Assembly (NCBI GenBank): GCA_021817945.1
Contig: JAKAFL010000036.1
Span: forward strand, 1 to 35,825
DNA: 35,825 nucleotides
Source of the DNA: a bacterium
GTDB taxonomy: Bacteria; Verrucomicrobiota; Verrucomicrobiia; Limisphaerales; UBA11358
Direction: 5' to 3'
Part shown: positions 25,229 through 32,892 of the stretch, one piece after another
Numbering within the stretch: position 1 is the first letter of the stretch
How the letters are laid out: each line of letters starts with the position of its first letter
Notes under the pieces: generated by a model
What the model saw: only the letters and a program-made list of their open reading frames with translations
Database searches by the model: none
Told to the model about the DNA's origin: nothing
Made by a program: the position numbers and the translations under genes

Positions 25229-28200
25229 TTATCTCTTCAAGGTTTTACCCCAACCCGAACAGCTATCCTGACCATACGCAATTTGTGGAACCTGATTCGC
25301 TACTATCTTGGACGGTCGAAGCTCCAAATAGGTTGGCTCTTGGTTCAGAGTTGCCGGGATTGTTTCCCGAATCCAGCCGCCGGGATTGGTGGCGGCGGGG
25401 CGTTCGATTTTTTCCGCCACGGACACGGTCGTCCGGTGGCCGGCTTGCAACGAGACGTTGCGGAATTCCGCCCACTGGTATTTGCGCCGCTGCAACCGGA
25501 ATTCCTTGATGTCCGCAAATTCGTTGGACGCCACCAGCAGGATGCCGCCGGTCAGATTGTTGGCGTGTGATGAGTTTTCGGGAATTGAAACCATTTTGCC
25601 GGTATTGCTCACATAAACCATGCGTGATTCCCAACCTTCGTTTTTGGTAAAGTCACAGTTGATGGCCACATCGCTGTTGCCAGCCACCGCGTTGAAGGTC
25701 GCGCTCCAATCGCCTTCGGGCGAGGAGTTGAAAGATTCTGCACCGGACATCCCTTCTCGTTTCAGCGTGATGGCCGTTTCCCAAGGTCCGTTCGCCACGC
25801 CCAAGGAAATGTTCATCGCCTGCACATTGGTCGGACAGGTGATGAGTTGGATGGATTCGGCAACCGGCTGGTGCCACCAAGCCGGACGAAAACAAGAACC
25901 GGTGGCAGACACTTCAGGGTTTCCATCCGTCCGGCAAACCGCAGAGGAAATGCCATCGGATGCTTCGTTCCAGATGCGGAAAGCGATTTTCTTGGTCACC
26001 TTGCCTTGCGCCCAGCTATTCATGCTGCCGTTATCAATGGGAAACAATTCCGGCGTTAGTTGGCCGTTGGGCAGCCAACTCACAGTATTTGTCCACGGTT
26101 GGTCGGCGAGCAGCCACAGTTCCACCTTGGCTTGGTTCAACTGCGCCACAAACGGCGGACTGGTCACGGTTCGCTGTGCTGATTGTCCCATGGTTCGTTC
26201 CGCCTCATCCTTGAGGCTCTTGCTCAATTCGTCCAAGCCGCTCAAATTTGTGAACAATTTGGTCTGTCCGATCATCAACAGAATGAACATTCCGCCAAAC
26301 AGCAGCACACGCCAAAGGGCCTGCCGCGAGAATGTGAAAAGTTTTACTTGGCCGGTCGTGTAGCCCTGTGCCTTGGCCCAGGCAGTTGAATAGAGAAATC
26401 GTTTTTGCATCCGAAACCAAGTCGGCAAGCTGGCGAAAAATAATGCGATGATGATCGCAGCCACAATCCAGCTACCCGGCGCGGGAAATGACCTTATGAT
26501 CCACATATTGCCGAAAGTGGCCGTCACAACCCAAAGCCCCCACAACAGTCCATAAAGCACGGATTCGTTGCGTTCCTCTTTGGTAAGGTGCGCGGAAATC
26601 TCGCGCACTTCTGGCGAAGACAAAGGGGAAATAAACCAAGAGGCGAGCTTTGAACTTCTGGTGATTGTCGGTTTTTCAGTTTGAGCCTTGTCACCTCGGC
26701 TGCTACCTGAATCAGTTGTGGCGTCATGGGACTGTGAGGCACCACACTTTGGACAAACGACGGCATTACGGCTGATGAACTCTCCGCAGTCCAAGCAACT
26801 TGTAAAATTGGGATTTTTGGCTTTGGCTGCGCAATCTGGGCATAGATATTTGCCGCCAGTTTTTTGAAGTGTGTTAAAAATCCCCAAGACCATCTTCCCA
26901 CAAATCTCGCAGTGTGTCTTGATCCCGAAAATTTGAGTAGGCCTTCCGTTTTCCGATTTTTCAGGTTGAGTCAATTTGCGCCGTTGCAGCAATAGCGGAA
27001 CACCGACCCCAACAAGCAAAAAAAATCCGACGAAAAACGTGTTAATCAATTGCGCGTTTGCCATGAGAGATTTCGCCCAAGGCAAAAAGAAATGACTGGC
27101 AACCGGGTCGTGAGTTGTCGCGTCCGCCACATGCACGCCGACACCCTTGCCGCCAAAAGCGAAGTATCCAATCGCGCCGATGCCAAGCGCGACCGGAGCA
27201 ATTGCCCCAACTCCAATCGCAATCAATAGAGCCATCGCCAATCCGCCAAAAGACACGAGACCAATCGCCCCCCCCGCGGCAAAGGTCACGACGCCAAAGG
27301 CCAATCCGCCGAAAGCAAACACACCAGTTGCCAAGCCGCCAAAGGCGAAGACGCCATGCGCCCGACCGCCGATAGCGATGATGCCACGCGCGGTCTTTAT
27401 CCGGCCAGTTTGCGAGTCAACACCGGTTTCCACATGCACCAGTGGCAGGCCGAAAAAAGTGCGTTTGGATTTGTATTCAAAGCCTTGCCAATAAGGTGGC
27501 GTGGTGTTTGTTGTTGAATTCGAGCTTTCGGAGGCAATCGTCTCCACCTGCGTCTTGAGAATGCTCGCCTGCTGATAGCGCAGTTCTGGCTTCTGTTCCA
27601 GCGCGCGCAAAACGATTTCATCCAAACGCACATCCACGGAAACTTTTCTGGACGGCGGTTCGATTTTCTGGCCGGGCAGTTCGCCGGTGAGCATTTGGTA
27701 AAACACCACGCCTAGCGCGTAAATGTCCGCCCGATGATCCACATCGCCCGGCGCTTGGATTTGCTCCGGCGACATGTATTGCGGCGTGCCCATCACCTTG
27801 CTGGCATCTGTCAGCGCGGCCTCGACATTTTTAGGCTCACCACCCACCGATATTTCCTCACATTGATTGCCAATGATTTTGGCCAGTCCAAAATCCGCCA
27901 CCTTCACACGCCCGCGCCTGTCGAGCAGGATGTTTTCCGGCTTGATGTCGCGATGAACGATGCCCTGGTCGTGGGCAAATTGCAGGGCGTCACAAATCTG
28001 CGGCACAATCGCCAGCGCTTCACGGGCGGAAATCCGGCCTGCTTGCAGGAGTTGGCGCAAGTTCACGCCGTCCACGAACTCCATCAGAAAATAGAACAGG
28101 CCGTTGCTTTCGCCGAATTCATAAAGCGTGACGATGCCCGGATGATTGAGTTGAGCTAGTGCCTGGGCCTCTCTGGTAAAACGCTGGGCAAACGCCGGCT

Positions 28201-28510
28201 GATTGCTGATGTCCGGGGGCAGGATTTTCAGGGCAACAAACCGGTTCAGTTTGGGTTGTCGCGCCTTGTAAACCGCGCCCATGCCGCCCTTGCCAATCAG
28301 TTCGATTATTTCCAGTTGCGGGAAGTGTTTGGCCAAGTCCCCGGCCGTTGGCGGAACGAAAGCGGCGCGGGGGGTGCCGGTTTCGGTGTCGGTTCCCAAA
28401 TCCACCCCCGTGCCAAAGCCGGCCTTGAGCATACATTCCGGGCAAAGCCCTTCGGGCACGCTGGAAGCGATGGCCTTTCCGCAATTCGGACAAATCCGTT
28501 TGGTATCCAT
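25229..28510 (-). CDS. giant membrane Ser/Thr protein kinase with zinc ribbons (tail frameshifted)
   Basis: A 1093-residue eukaryotic-type kinase. Order: an N-terminal zinc ribbon (CPNCGK, CPEC); a kinase domain (about 65-330) with GKGGMGAVYKA, the ATP lysine K95 in VALKIL, HRDIKPEN (D188), DFG (206-208) and GTPQYMSPEQ; a glycine/phenylalanine-rich repeat region (about 365-465) of GVFAFGGLA-type units; one membrane helix; a second zinc-ribbon group (CEICGK, CPDC, CLDC, CPKC); several more helices (about 655-760); and a long presumably exported beta-rich tail. All kinase catalytic residues are intact. The sigma-factor gene is 70 bp upstream, a common pairing in this phylum. A 1-base loss near 25232-25243 stops the frame after GKTLKR. 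A ribosome site (AAAAGG) precedes the ATG. Confidence 0.88.
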   Translation of the reverse strand: MDTKRICPNCGKAIASSVPEGLCPECMLKAGFGTGVDLGTDTETGTPRAAFVPPTAGDLAKHFPQLEIIELIGKGGMGAVYKARQPKLNRFVALKILPPDISNQPAFAQRFTREAQALAQLNHPGIVTLYEFGESNGLFYFLMEFVDGVNLRQLLQAGRISAREALAIVPQICDALQFAHDQGIVHRDIKPENILLDRRGRVKVADFGLAKIIGNQCEEISVGGEPKNVEAALTDASKVMGTPQYMSPEQIQAPGDVDHRADIYALGVVFYQMLTGELPGQKIEPPSRKVSVDVRLDEIVLRALEQKPELRYQQASILKTQVETIASESSNSTTNTTPPYWQGFEYKSKRTFFGLPLVHVETGVDSQTGRIKTARGIIAIGGRAHGVFAFGGLATGVFAFGGLAFGVVTFAAGGAIGLVSFGGLAMALLIAIGVGAIAPVALGIGAIGYFAFGGKGVGVHVADATTHDPVASHFFLPWAKSLMANAQLINTFFVGFFLLVGVGVPLLLQRRKLTQPEKSENGRPTQIFGIKTHCEICGKMVLGIFNTLQKTGGKYLCPDCAAKAKNPNFTSCLDCGEFISRNAVVCPKCGASQSHDATTDSGSSRGDKAQTEKPTITRSSKLASWFISPLSSPEVREISAHLTKEERNESVLYGLLWGLWVVTATFGNMWIIRSFPAPGSWIVAAIIIALFFASLPTWFRMQKRFLYSTAWAKAQGYTTGQVKLFTFSRQALWRVLLFGGMFILLMIGQTKLFTNLSGLDELSKSLKDEAERTMGQSAQRTVTSPPFVAQLNQAKVELWLLADQPWTNTVSWLPNGQLTPELFPIDNGSMNSWAQGKVTKKIAFRIWNEASDGISSAVCRTDGNPEVSATGSCFRPAWWHQPVAESIQLITCPTNVQAMNISLGVANGPWETAITLKREGMSGAESFNSSPEGDWSATFNAVAGNSDVAINCDFTKNEGWESRMVYVSNTGKMVSIPENSSHANNLTGGILLVASNEFADIKEFRLQRRKYQWAEFRNVSLQAGHRTTVSVAEKIERPAATNPGGWIRETIPATLNQEPTYLELRPSKIVANQVPQIAYGQDSCSGWGKTLKR

Positions 28511-28523
28511 TTTCAGCCTTTTA

Positions 28524-28536
28524 CCTATTCAATAGG
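28524..28536. promoter_or_regulatory. 13-bp palindrome CCTATTCAATAGG before the kinase
   Basis: A perfect inverted repeat (6-bp arms, 1-base centre) just upstream of the kinase start, inside the sigma/kinase gap. It may be an operator; no protein can be named. Confidence 0.4.
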
Positions 28537-28549
28537 GAAATTGGGGCAT

Positions 28550-28558
28550 AGGTAACAG
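28550..28558 (-). promoter_or_regulatory. CTGTTACCT motif upstream of the kinase
   Basis: AGGTAACAG on the plus strand (CTGTTACCT in the gene direction), 40 bases before the kinase ATG. The same 9-mer lies 29 bases before the sigma-factor ATG. In both places a GGAA block on the plus strand begins exactly 14 bases before the 9-mer. This may be a promoter element read by the neighbouring sigma factor. Confidence 0.45.
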
Positions 28559-28580
28559 GGCGTTGAAAACAATTTTTCAG

Positions 28581-29336
28581 TCAATTCCGGGTGAGGACGC
28601 GAAAGAGGTGGCGCATTTCATTCTCCACATCCGCCGGCGAGGCCACGGTATGGGCAACCTCCGCCTTGAGCCGTTCCCGGTACCGTTCGCGCAGCCGATG
28701 CACGGCCATTTTCACGGCGTCCTCGGACATCTTCAATTCTGCGGCTAATGCCGCATAGGGCTGTGTCTCCCGGCTACCCATGATGCTGGATTTGAGGACA
28801 TCGAAAAGCCGGCTCTTGCCATCCTGCTCGTAGTCGGCGCGCAACCGGCTCAAGACGGTTTCGAGGAGGGTGAGAGCCCATTGTTTCTCGAATGCCTGTT
28901 CGGGGGTTTGGGTGTCGGCGGGGACGTGAGCATAGCGGGTTTCGGCGGTATCCAGCGGCAAAGGGAGGCAATGGCGGTCGCCCGCCCGCTTCTGGGAATT
29001 GGCCTTGTGCCATTCGCCTGCCATAAGCCGCTTCAAAGCCATCAACAGAAAAGACCGGAACCGCCCGCGCGACGGGTCGGCCCGGGCGAGCCAGTTTTTC
29101 TCCAGCAGCCGTGCAAAGAATTCCTGCGTGAGATCCTGTGCATCGTGCGTGGAATATCCCTGACGCCGGACGAAGTGATAAATCGGGTACCAATACGACT
29201 GGCAGAGATGGGCCATCGCGGCCTGGGCGCGTGTGGTGTCATTGCAGCCGGCCGTTGATACGACCGACCAGTGAGTCGTCACGAAAACTGGGCCGGGTAC
29301 GGCTTCGCCGCAATGACTGGCTTCGCTTGCTGCCAT
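28581..29336 (-). CDS. ECF-type RNA polymerase sigma factor (kinase-linked group)
   Basis: A 251-residue sigma factor of the kind that sits beside Ser/Thr kinases in Verrucomicrobia and Planctomycetes. It begins with the group's typical VFVTTHWSVV. Region 2 is around YWYPIYHFVRRQGYSTHDAQDLTQEFFARLL, the part that melts the -10 box. Region 4 is YAALAAELKMSEDAVKMAVHRLRERYRERL, a helix-turn-helix that reads the -35 box. No extra regulatory domain is visible, so its activity may be set by the kinase downstream (70 bp). Start: ATG at 29336, no strong ribosome site. Confidence 0.88.
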   Translation of the reverse strand: MAASEASHCGEAVPGPVFVTTHWSVVSTAGCNDTTRAQAAMAHLCQSYWYPIYHFVRRQGYSTHDAQDLTQEFFARLLEKNWLARADPSRGRFRSFLLMALKRLMAGEWHKANSQKRAGDRHCLPLPLDTAETRYAHVPADTQTPEQAFEKQWALTLLETVLSRLRADYEQDGKSRLFDVLKSSIMGSRETQPYAALAAELKMSEDAVKMAVHRLRERYRERLKAEVAHTVASPADVENEMRHLFRVLTRN

Positions 29337-29364
29337 TATTGGGATATTAAGGAATTCCGCCTAA

Positions 29365-29373
29365 AGGTAACAG
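29365..29373 (-). promoter_or_regulatory. CTGTTACCT motif upstream of the sigma factor
   Basis: Identical to the 9-mer before the kinase at 28550-28558, with the companion GGAA block at the same distance. If it is a -35-like element, the sigma factor would control both itself and its kinase. Confidence 0.45.
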
Positions 29374-29458
29374 ACAAATGTATTCGTCGCAGGAACTTCG
29401 TCTGGTTTGGAAGCCGTGGAGCAACGACACCCGACCGGCTTGGGCGGAAAAATCTTCC

Positions 29459-29501
29459 GCCGTCGCCCTTTGGGCTATGGCGGGACAAGCCGGGCGACGG
29501 C
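29459..29501. repeat. REP-like palindrome with 10-bp arms
   Basis: GCCGTCGCCC (29459-29468) and GGGCGACGGC (29492-29501) are perfect inverted copies around a 23-base centre. A smaller hairpin (GGCGGAA/TTCCGCC) lies directly to the left at about 29443-29461. Such GC-rich palindromes are typical repetitive extragenic sequences. Confidence 0.65.
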
Positions 29502-29502
29502 A

Positions 29503-29628
29503 CTTTTGCCCTTGGGCCGCGTTGTCGCCGTCGTTACAGCCCGCTGCGGGGATTGCCGTTCCGCTCCGCCTTGCCCGCGTCCCAAATTCCTCGTTGCAGC
29601 GCCCTTCCCAATTTTAAAACGGTCTCTT
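29503..29628 (+). repeat. right part of the R3 element (compare 31441-31607)
   Basis: Shares GGGCCGCGTTGTCGC, CGCTGCGGGGATTGCC, TTCCGCTCCGCCTT and the final GGTCTCT-type end with the element at 31441-31607. The left terminal arm of R3 is missing here. It sits immediately before the truncated ATPase copy. Confidence 0.6.
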
Positions 29629-29913
29629 ATGTTTAATACACCAGAATCCATCACGACTGCGCCGCCCAAAATCGTGCCCGAAGCCACGCCAGTAGAGTGC
29701 GGCCCCGGAATAGACACCGATTCACCGACGATCATTTGCGACCTCACCGATTCGGATGCATTTGTCGAGCAATATCGCAAGCCGCATGTGCCGGGGATGT
29801 TCTCTTTTGGCGCAGGAGGCTTGCACGCCTGCCGAACGGCCGGCCGAAGCCTCTGCAAGAAAACTTTTGACCCCTTCATTGTATTGAGTAAAAATGCTCA
29901 TTATACTGAGTAA
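29629..29913 (+). pseudogene. truncated duplicate of the AAA ATPase N-terminus
   Basis: Residues 1-69 (MFNTPESITTAPPK to LHACR) align without gaps to the start of the full ATPase gene at 31707, with about 13 differences. After base 29835 similarity ends and the frame runs through unrelated sequence to a TAA at 29911. The AAA domain is absent. The homology is protein-level as well as DNA-level, so the copy diverged some time ago. Whether the 95-residue product is made is unknown. Confidence 0.7.
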
Positions 29914-29918
29914 AATGA
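29885..29918. promoter_or_regulatory. direct repeats and near-palindrome before the DUF4143 gene
   Basis: TGAGTAAAA occurs at 29885-29893 and 29907-29915. Between them lies CTCATTATACTGAG (29897-29910), palindromic at 12 of 14 positions. The block ends at the ATPase start codon, which suggests an operator or promoter that travels with this gene. Confidence 0.45.
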
Positions 29919-31106
29919 ATGAAGCGTCAAATCCTGCACCATGAACTATTGAAGCGGCTGAAAGAAAAGCGCCGTTTCCTGCAAGTGCTGGCCGGTCCGC
30001 GCCAGGTGGGCAAAACCACTCTGGCACGGCAAGTCATGCAGGCGTAAAAATTGTCCGCCCACTACGCCTCGGCGGATGAGCCGGGCTTGCGCGACCGCAC
30101 TTGGATTGAGCAGCAATGGGACATGGCGCGACTCAAGGCGAAGGAAAGCAAGGCTGGCGCATTGCTGGTGCTGGACGAGGTGCAGAAGGTTTCCGATTGG
30201 TCGAATGTGGTCAAATTGCATTGGGATGCCGACACCCATGCGGGTGTGCCGCTTAAAGTTGTCCTGCTGGGTTCTGCGCCGCTCCTGATTCAGAGCGGCC
30301 TGACGGAAAGCCTTGCCGGACGCTTCGAGTTGATTCCAGTGCCGCACTGGTCATTCACTGAAATGCGTGAGGCGTTTGGCTGGAATTTGGAGCAATACAT
30401 TTTTTACGGCGCTTATCCCGGTTCTGCCGAACTGATCGCCAGCCCTGAACGCTGGCGGCGTTATGTCACGGATTCACTGATTGAAACCACCCTTTCCCGC
30501 GACATTCTGCTCATGACGCGGGTGGACAAGCCCGCGTTGTTACGCCGCCTCTTTCATTTGGGCTGCACCCATTCAGGCCAGATTCTTTCCTATCAAAAAA
30601 TGCTTGGCCAATTGACGGATGCCGGCAACACCGTCACGCTCGCGCATTACCTGGAGTTGCTGCAAGGCGCGGGCATGGTTGCGGGCCTTTCGAAATATGC
30701 CCACGGCCTTGTTCGCCAGCGGGGATCAAGTCCGAAGCTGCAAGTCCTCAACAACGCCCTGATGACCGCACAGGATAGCCGGACAATGGCCGAAGTGCGG
30801 CAGGACGGCAACCATTGGGGACGGCTGGTTGAATCCTGCGTTGGTGCGCACCTGCTCAACACCAGTTTTGGCAGCGGCATCGAAGTGACCTATTGGAGGG
30901 AACGCAATCAGGAGGTGGATTTTATTTTGCGCCAGGGCAGGGCGACCACGGCAATCGAGGTAAAAAGCGGCCGCCGTTCCGAATCATTGCCGGGTATGGA
31001 GGCTTTTGCCAGGCAATTTAAACCGAAGCGCAAACTGCTGGTGGGCGGACAGGGAATGGCGCTGGAGGAATTTCTCGCGAAGCCGGCCAGCTATTGGGTG
31101 CAATGA
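29919..31106 (+). pseudogene. AAA ATPase with DUF4143 domain, interrupted by an in-frame TAA
   Basis: The full frame is 395 codons, the normal length of the DUF4143 ATPase group. It begins MKRQILHHELLKRL, with Walker A GPRQVGKTT at residues 26-34, then a TAA codon at 30045-30047 in the same frame, after which homologous sequence goes on at once (AHYASADEPGLRDR, Walker B LLVLDEVQKVSDW, LLGSAPLL). The DUF4143 part ends with EVDFILRQGRATTAIEVKSGRR, a nuclease-like fold. As read, a TTG at 30051 would give a 351-residue product without Walker A, so ATP binding would be lost. Function of the family is unsettled; some act like toxin or transporter-linked ATPases. No partner is visible. Confidence 0.8.
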
Positions 31107-31375
31107 TTTTTGACAGGCCGGACAAGCGTCATGGTTGTCTCCGACCGTAACCGTCGTGCCGGGGACACCTTGAGCGTATCGCCTTTGGCCCGCCGCGATA
31201 ATTCCGCTTTCGTCCACCCCAGTTTCCGCAAACCCTCCTGCACCAGCCGCCGAGACCGCGCCTCTCGGATTTTCCGAGTTTCCGCCCCATAATGGTTCGT
31301 ACCCACACGTTCGCTGGCCGCCGCCAGCATTTCAGCGCGGAAGGCCTGGCTGCCCAAACACCACCCGCGTTCCAC
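31091..31375 (-). pseudogene. C-terminal remnant of a REP-associated-type tyrosine transposase
   Basis: The minus strand reads ERGWCLGSQAF, RAEMLAAASERVGTNHYG, LRKLGWTKAELSRRAKGD and RLRSETTMTL, in the order of the C-terminal extension found on Y1/REP-associated transposases in this phylum. The catalytic HuH and Tyr part that should precede it is missing; the frame meets a stop inside the R2 repeat at about 31400. The end overlaps the 3' end of the DUF4143 gene. Confidence 0.65.
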
Positions 31376-31379
31376 CGGC

Positions 31380-31435
31380 TTGAACCCGAAAAGCGAAATT
31401 CAAAAGGCCAATCTGCCCCAATCTACCGGGCGCAA
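31380..31435 (+). repeat. dispersed repeat R2, full copy
   Basis: TTGAACCCGAAAAGCGAAAT, then CAATCTGCCCCAATCTACC and GGGCGCAAA: nearly identical to 12938-12993. It directly abuts the truncated end of the transposase remnant, and the R3 element begins a few bases to its right. Confidence 0.7.
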
Positions 31436-31440
31436 ACGCT

Positions 31441-31607
31441 GAGAGCCTGTCTTAAAATGGGGAAGGGTGCTGCGACGGGGGCCTTTGTCTGTGGGCCGCG
31501 TTGTCGCGGGTCGCCAAGACCGCTGCGGGGATTGCCCTTCCGCTCCGCCTTCCCCAAAGCAAAAATCCCCAGCCGCAGCACACTGCCCACTTTTCAGACC
31601 GGCTCTC
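31441..31607. mobile_element. R3 element, 167 bp with imperfect terminal inverted repeats
   Basis: The left end starts GAGAGCCTGTCTTAAAATGG and continues to about 31480. The right end, read on the other strand, starts GAGAGCCGGTCTGAAAAGTG and continues with the same GCTGCG block. The arms agree over about 40 bases with scattered mismatches. No clear target duplication. No protein is encoded. It resembles a small non-autonomous element. Confidence 0.55.
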
Positions 31608-31706
31608 TAACCAGGCCCAACTTACCGGACACACATTGGGGACATTCAGTTCCTTTGAAGCCGGATGGAAACCGGGCCATGCTCTGGATCAACGAAGCAT
31701 CGCCTT

Positions 31707-32876
31707 ATGTTGAATGCACCAGAATCCATCACGACAGCCCCGCCCAAAACCGTGTGCGAAGCCACGCCGCCACCGTGCGGCCCCGGAATAGGCACTGATA
31801 AGCCAACCATCATCTGCGACCTCGCCGATTCGGACGCATTTGCTGAGCAATATCGCAAGCCGCATGTGCCCGTGATGTCCTCTTTTGGTGCGGGACGCTT
31901 GCACGCCTGCCGGTTGTATGGTTCATTTGATCTGGACAAGGCGGCTTCGGAAAACGCTGATGGCATGTTCCGTTCGATCCGTTGGATTCAAACCAAAAAG
32001 GACAAAACGTCCAACGAGCATTGGGACGACCTCACGTTTCAATTCGGCCCCCGGTCGTATGTTTACATGGATAAAAACCGGATCATTGGTTTTGCCACCA
32101 CGCCGGGCGAAGCCGAGGCTTTGGCCAAAAAATTTGCCAAAGCCTACTTCAAACCGCCGGTGAGAGATACAGGCGGAGAGTTCCATTTGATTCAAGTGGA
32201 GAAAACGGACATCAAATGCCATCAAGTGACCTTGCCACCCGACACGGTGCTGTCCGGCGAAGCACTGGAAGTTCACTACGGCAAAGGTAGCGCCTCATGG
32301 CATCAGGATTTTGTGGAAAAACTTCGCGCCAAAGACCGGGGCTTGTCCCTATTTGAAGGCACGCCCGGCACCGGCAAAACTTTTTACATTCGTCACCTCA
32401 TGGGCGTGCTCAAAGAATCGCATCGCTTCTATTTCATTCAAGCCGCCGGCCTGGGAATTCTTTCGAGGGCCGAGTTCATCGGATTCTGGGCGGAACAGCG
32501 CCGGCTTTTCGACGACAGCCAATTCGTGGTCATTCTGGAAGATTCCGATGCCGCCTTGATGACGCGCGGATCCGACAACCGGGAACTGGTCGGCGCCATC
32601 CTGAATCTCACCGACGGCCTGCTCGCCGATTTTCTCCGTCTGCACATGATCTGCACCATCAATTGCACTGTCAATGACATTGACCCGGCGTTGCTGCGTC
32701 CGGGCCGGCTGCTGTGCCATCGTCTCTTTGGCCGATTGAATTATGCGGAAGCACTCCGGCTGGCCGAAAGTCTGGGACGGAAACTGCCGATGGCCGGTGA
32801 CTATTCCCTGGCGGAAATTTTTGCCGACAACGAAAAACAGGATGCCAAACGCCGGCCCATTGGCTTTGCGGCCTGA
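31707..32876 (+). CDS. AAA ATPase with an uncharacterised N-terminal module
   Basis: A 389-residue protein. Residues 205-350 form an AAA domain: Walker A GTPGTGKT (218-225), Walker B VVILEDSD (274-281), sensor-1 N319 in ICTINC, and an Arg in DPALLRPGR (331 or 334). The N-terminal 200 residues lack a known fold; the layout (a DUF-type front, then EALEVHYGKG and AAA) recalls actinobacterial DUF5925 ATPases, but I cannot confirm this. I chose the ATG at 31707 because the truncated duplicate (29629) begins at the equivalent Met; the frame is open from 31665. A 153-residue protein gene follows 16 bases after the stop, probably in the same unit. Confidence 0.8.
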   Translation: MLNAPESITTAPPKTVCEATPPPCGPGIGTDKPTIICDLADSDAFAEQYRKPHVPVMSSFGAGRLHACRLYGSFDLDKAASENADGMFRSIRWIQTKKDKTSNEHWDDLTFQFGPRSYVYMDKNRIIGFATTPGEAEALAKKFAKAYFKPPVRDTGGEFHLIQVEKTDIKCHQVTLPPDTVLSGEALEVHYGKGSASWHQDFVEKLRAKDRGLSLFEGTPGTGKTFYIRHLMGVLKESHRFYFIQAAGLGILSRAEFIGFWAEQRRLFDDSQFVVILEDSDAALMTRGSDNRELVGAILNLTDGLLADFLRLHMICTINCTVNDIDPALLRPGRLLCHRLFGRLNYAEALRLAESLGRKLPMAGDYSLAEIFADNEKQDAKRRPIGFAA

Positions 32877-32892
32877 TTAAAATCACCAGCTT

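Noticed and set aside
25620..26363. 247-codon plus-strand frame opposite the kinase tail
   Set aside because: Antisense to the kinase reading frame, no recognisable domain.
27115..27494. Pro/Lys/Arg-rich plus-strand frames opposite the kinase repeat region
   Set aside because: They are the complement of the Gly/Ala/Phe repeats; the composition is an artefact.
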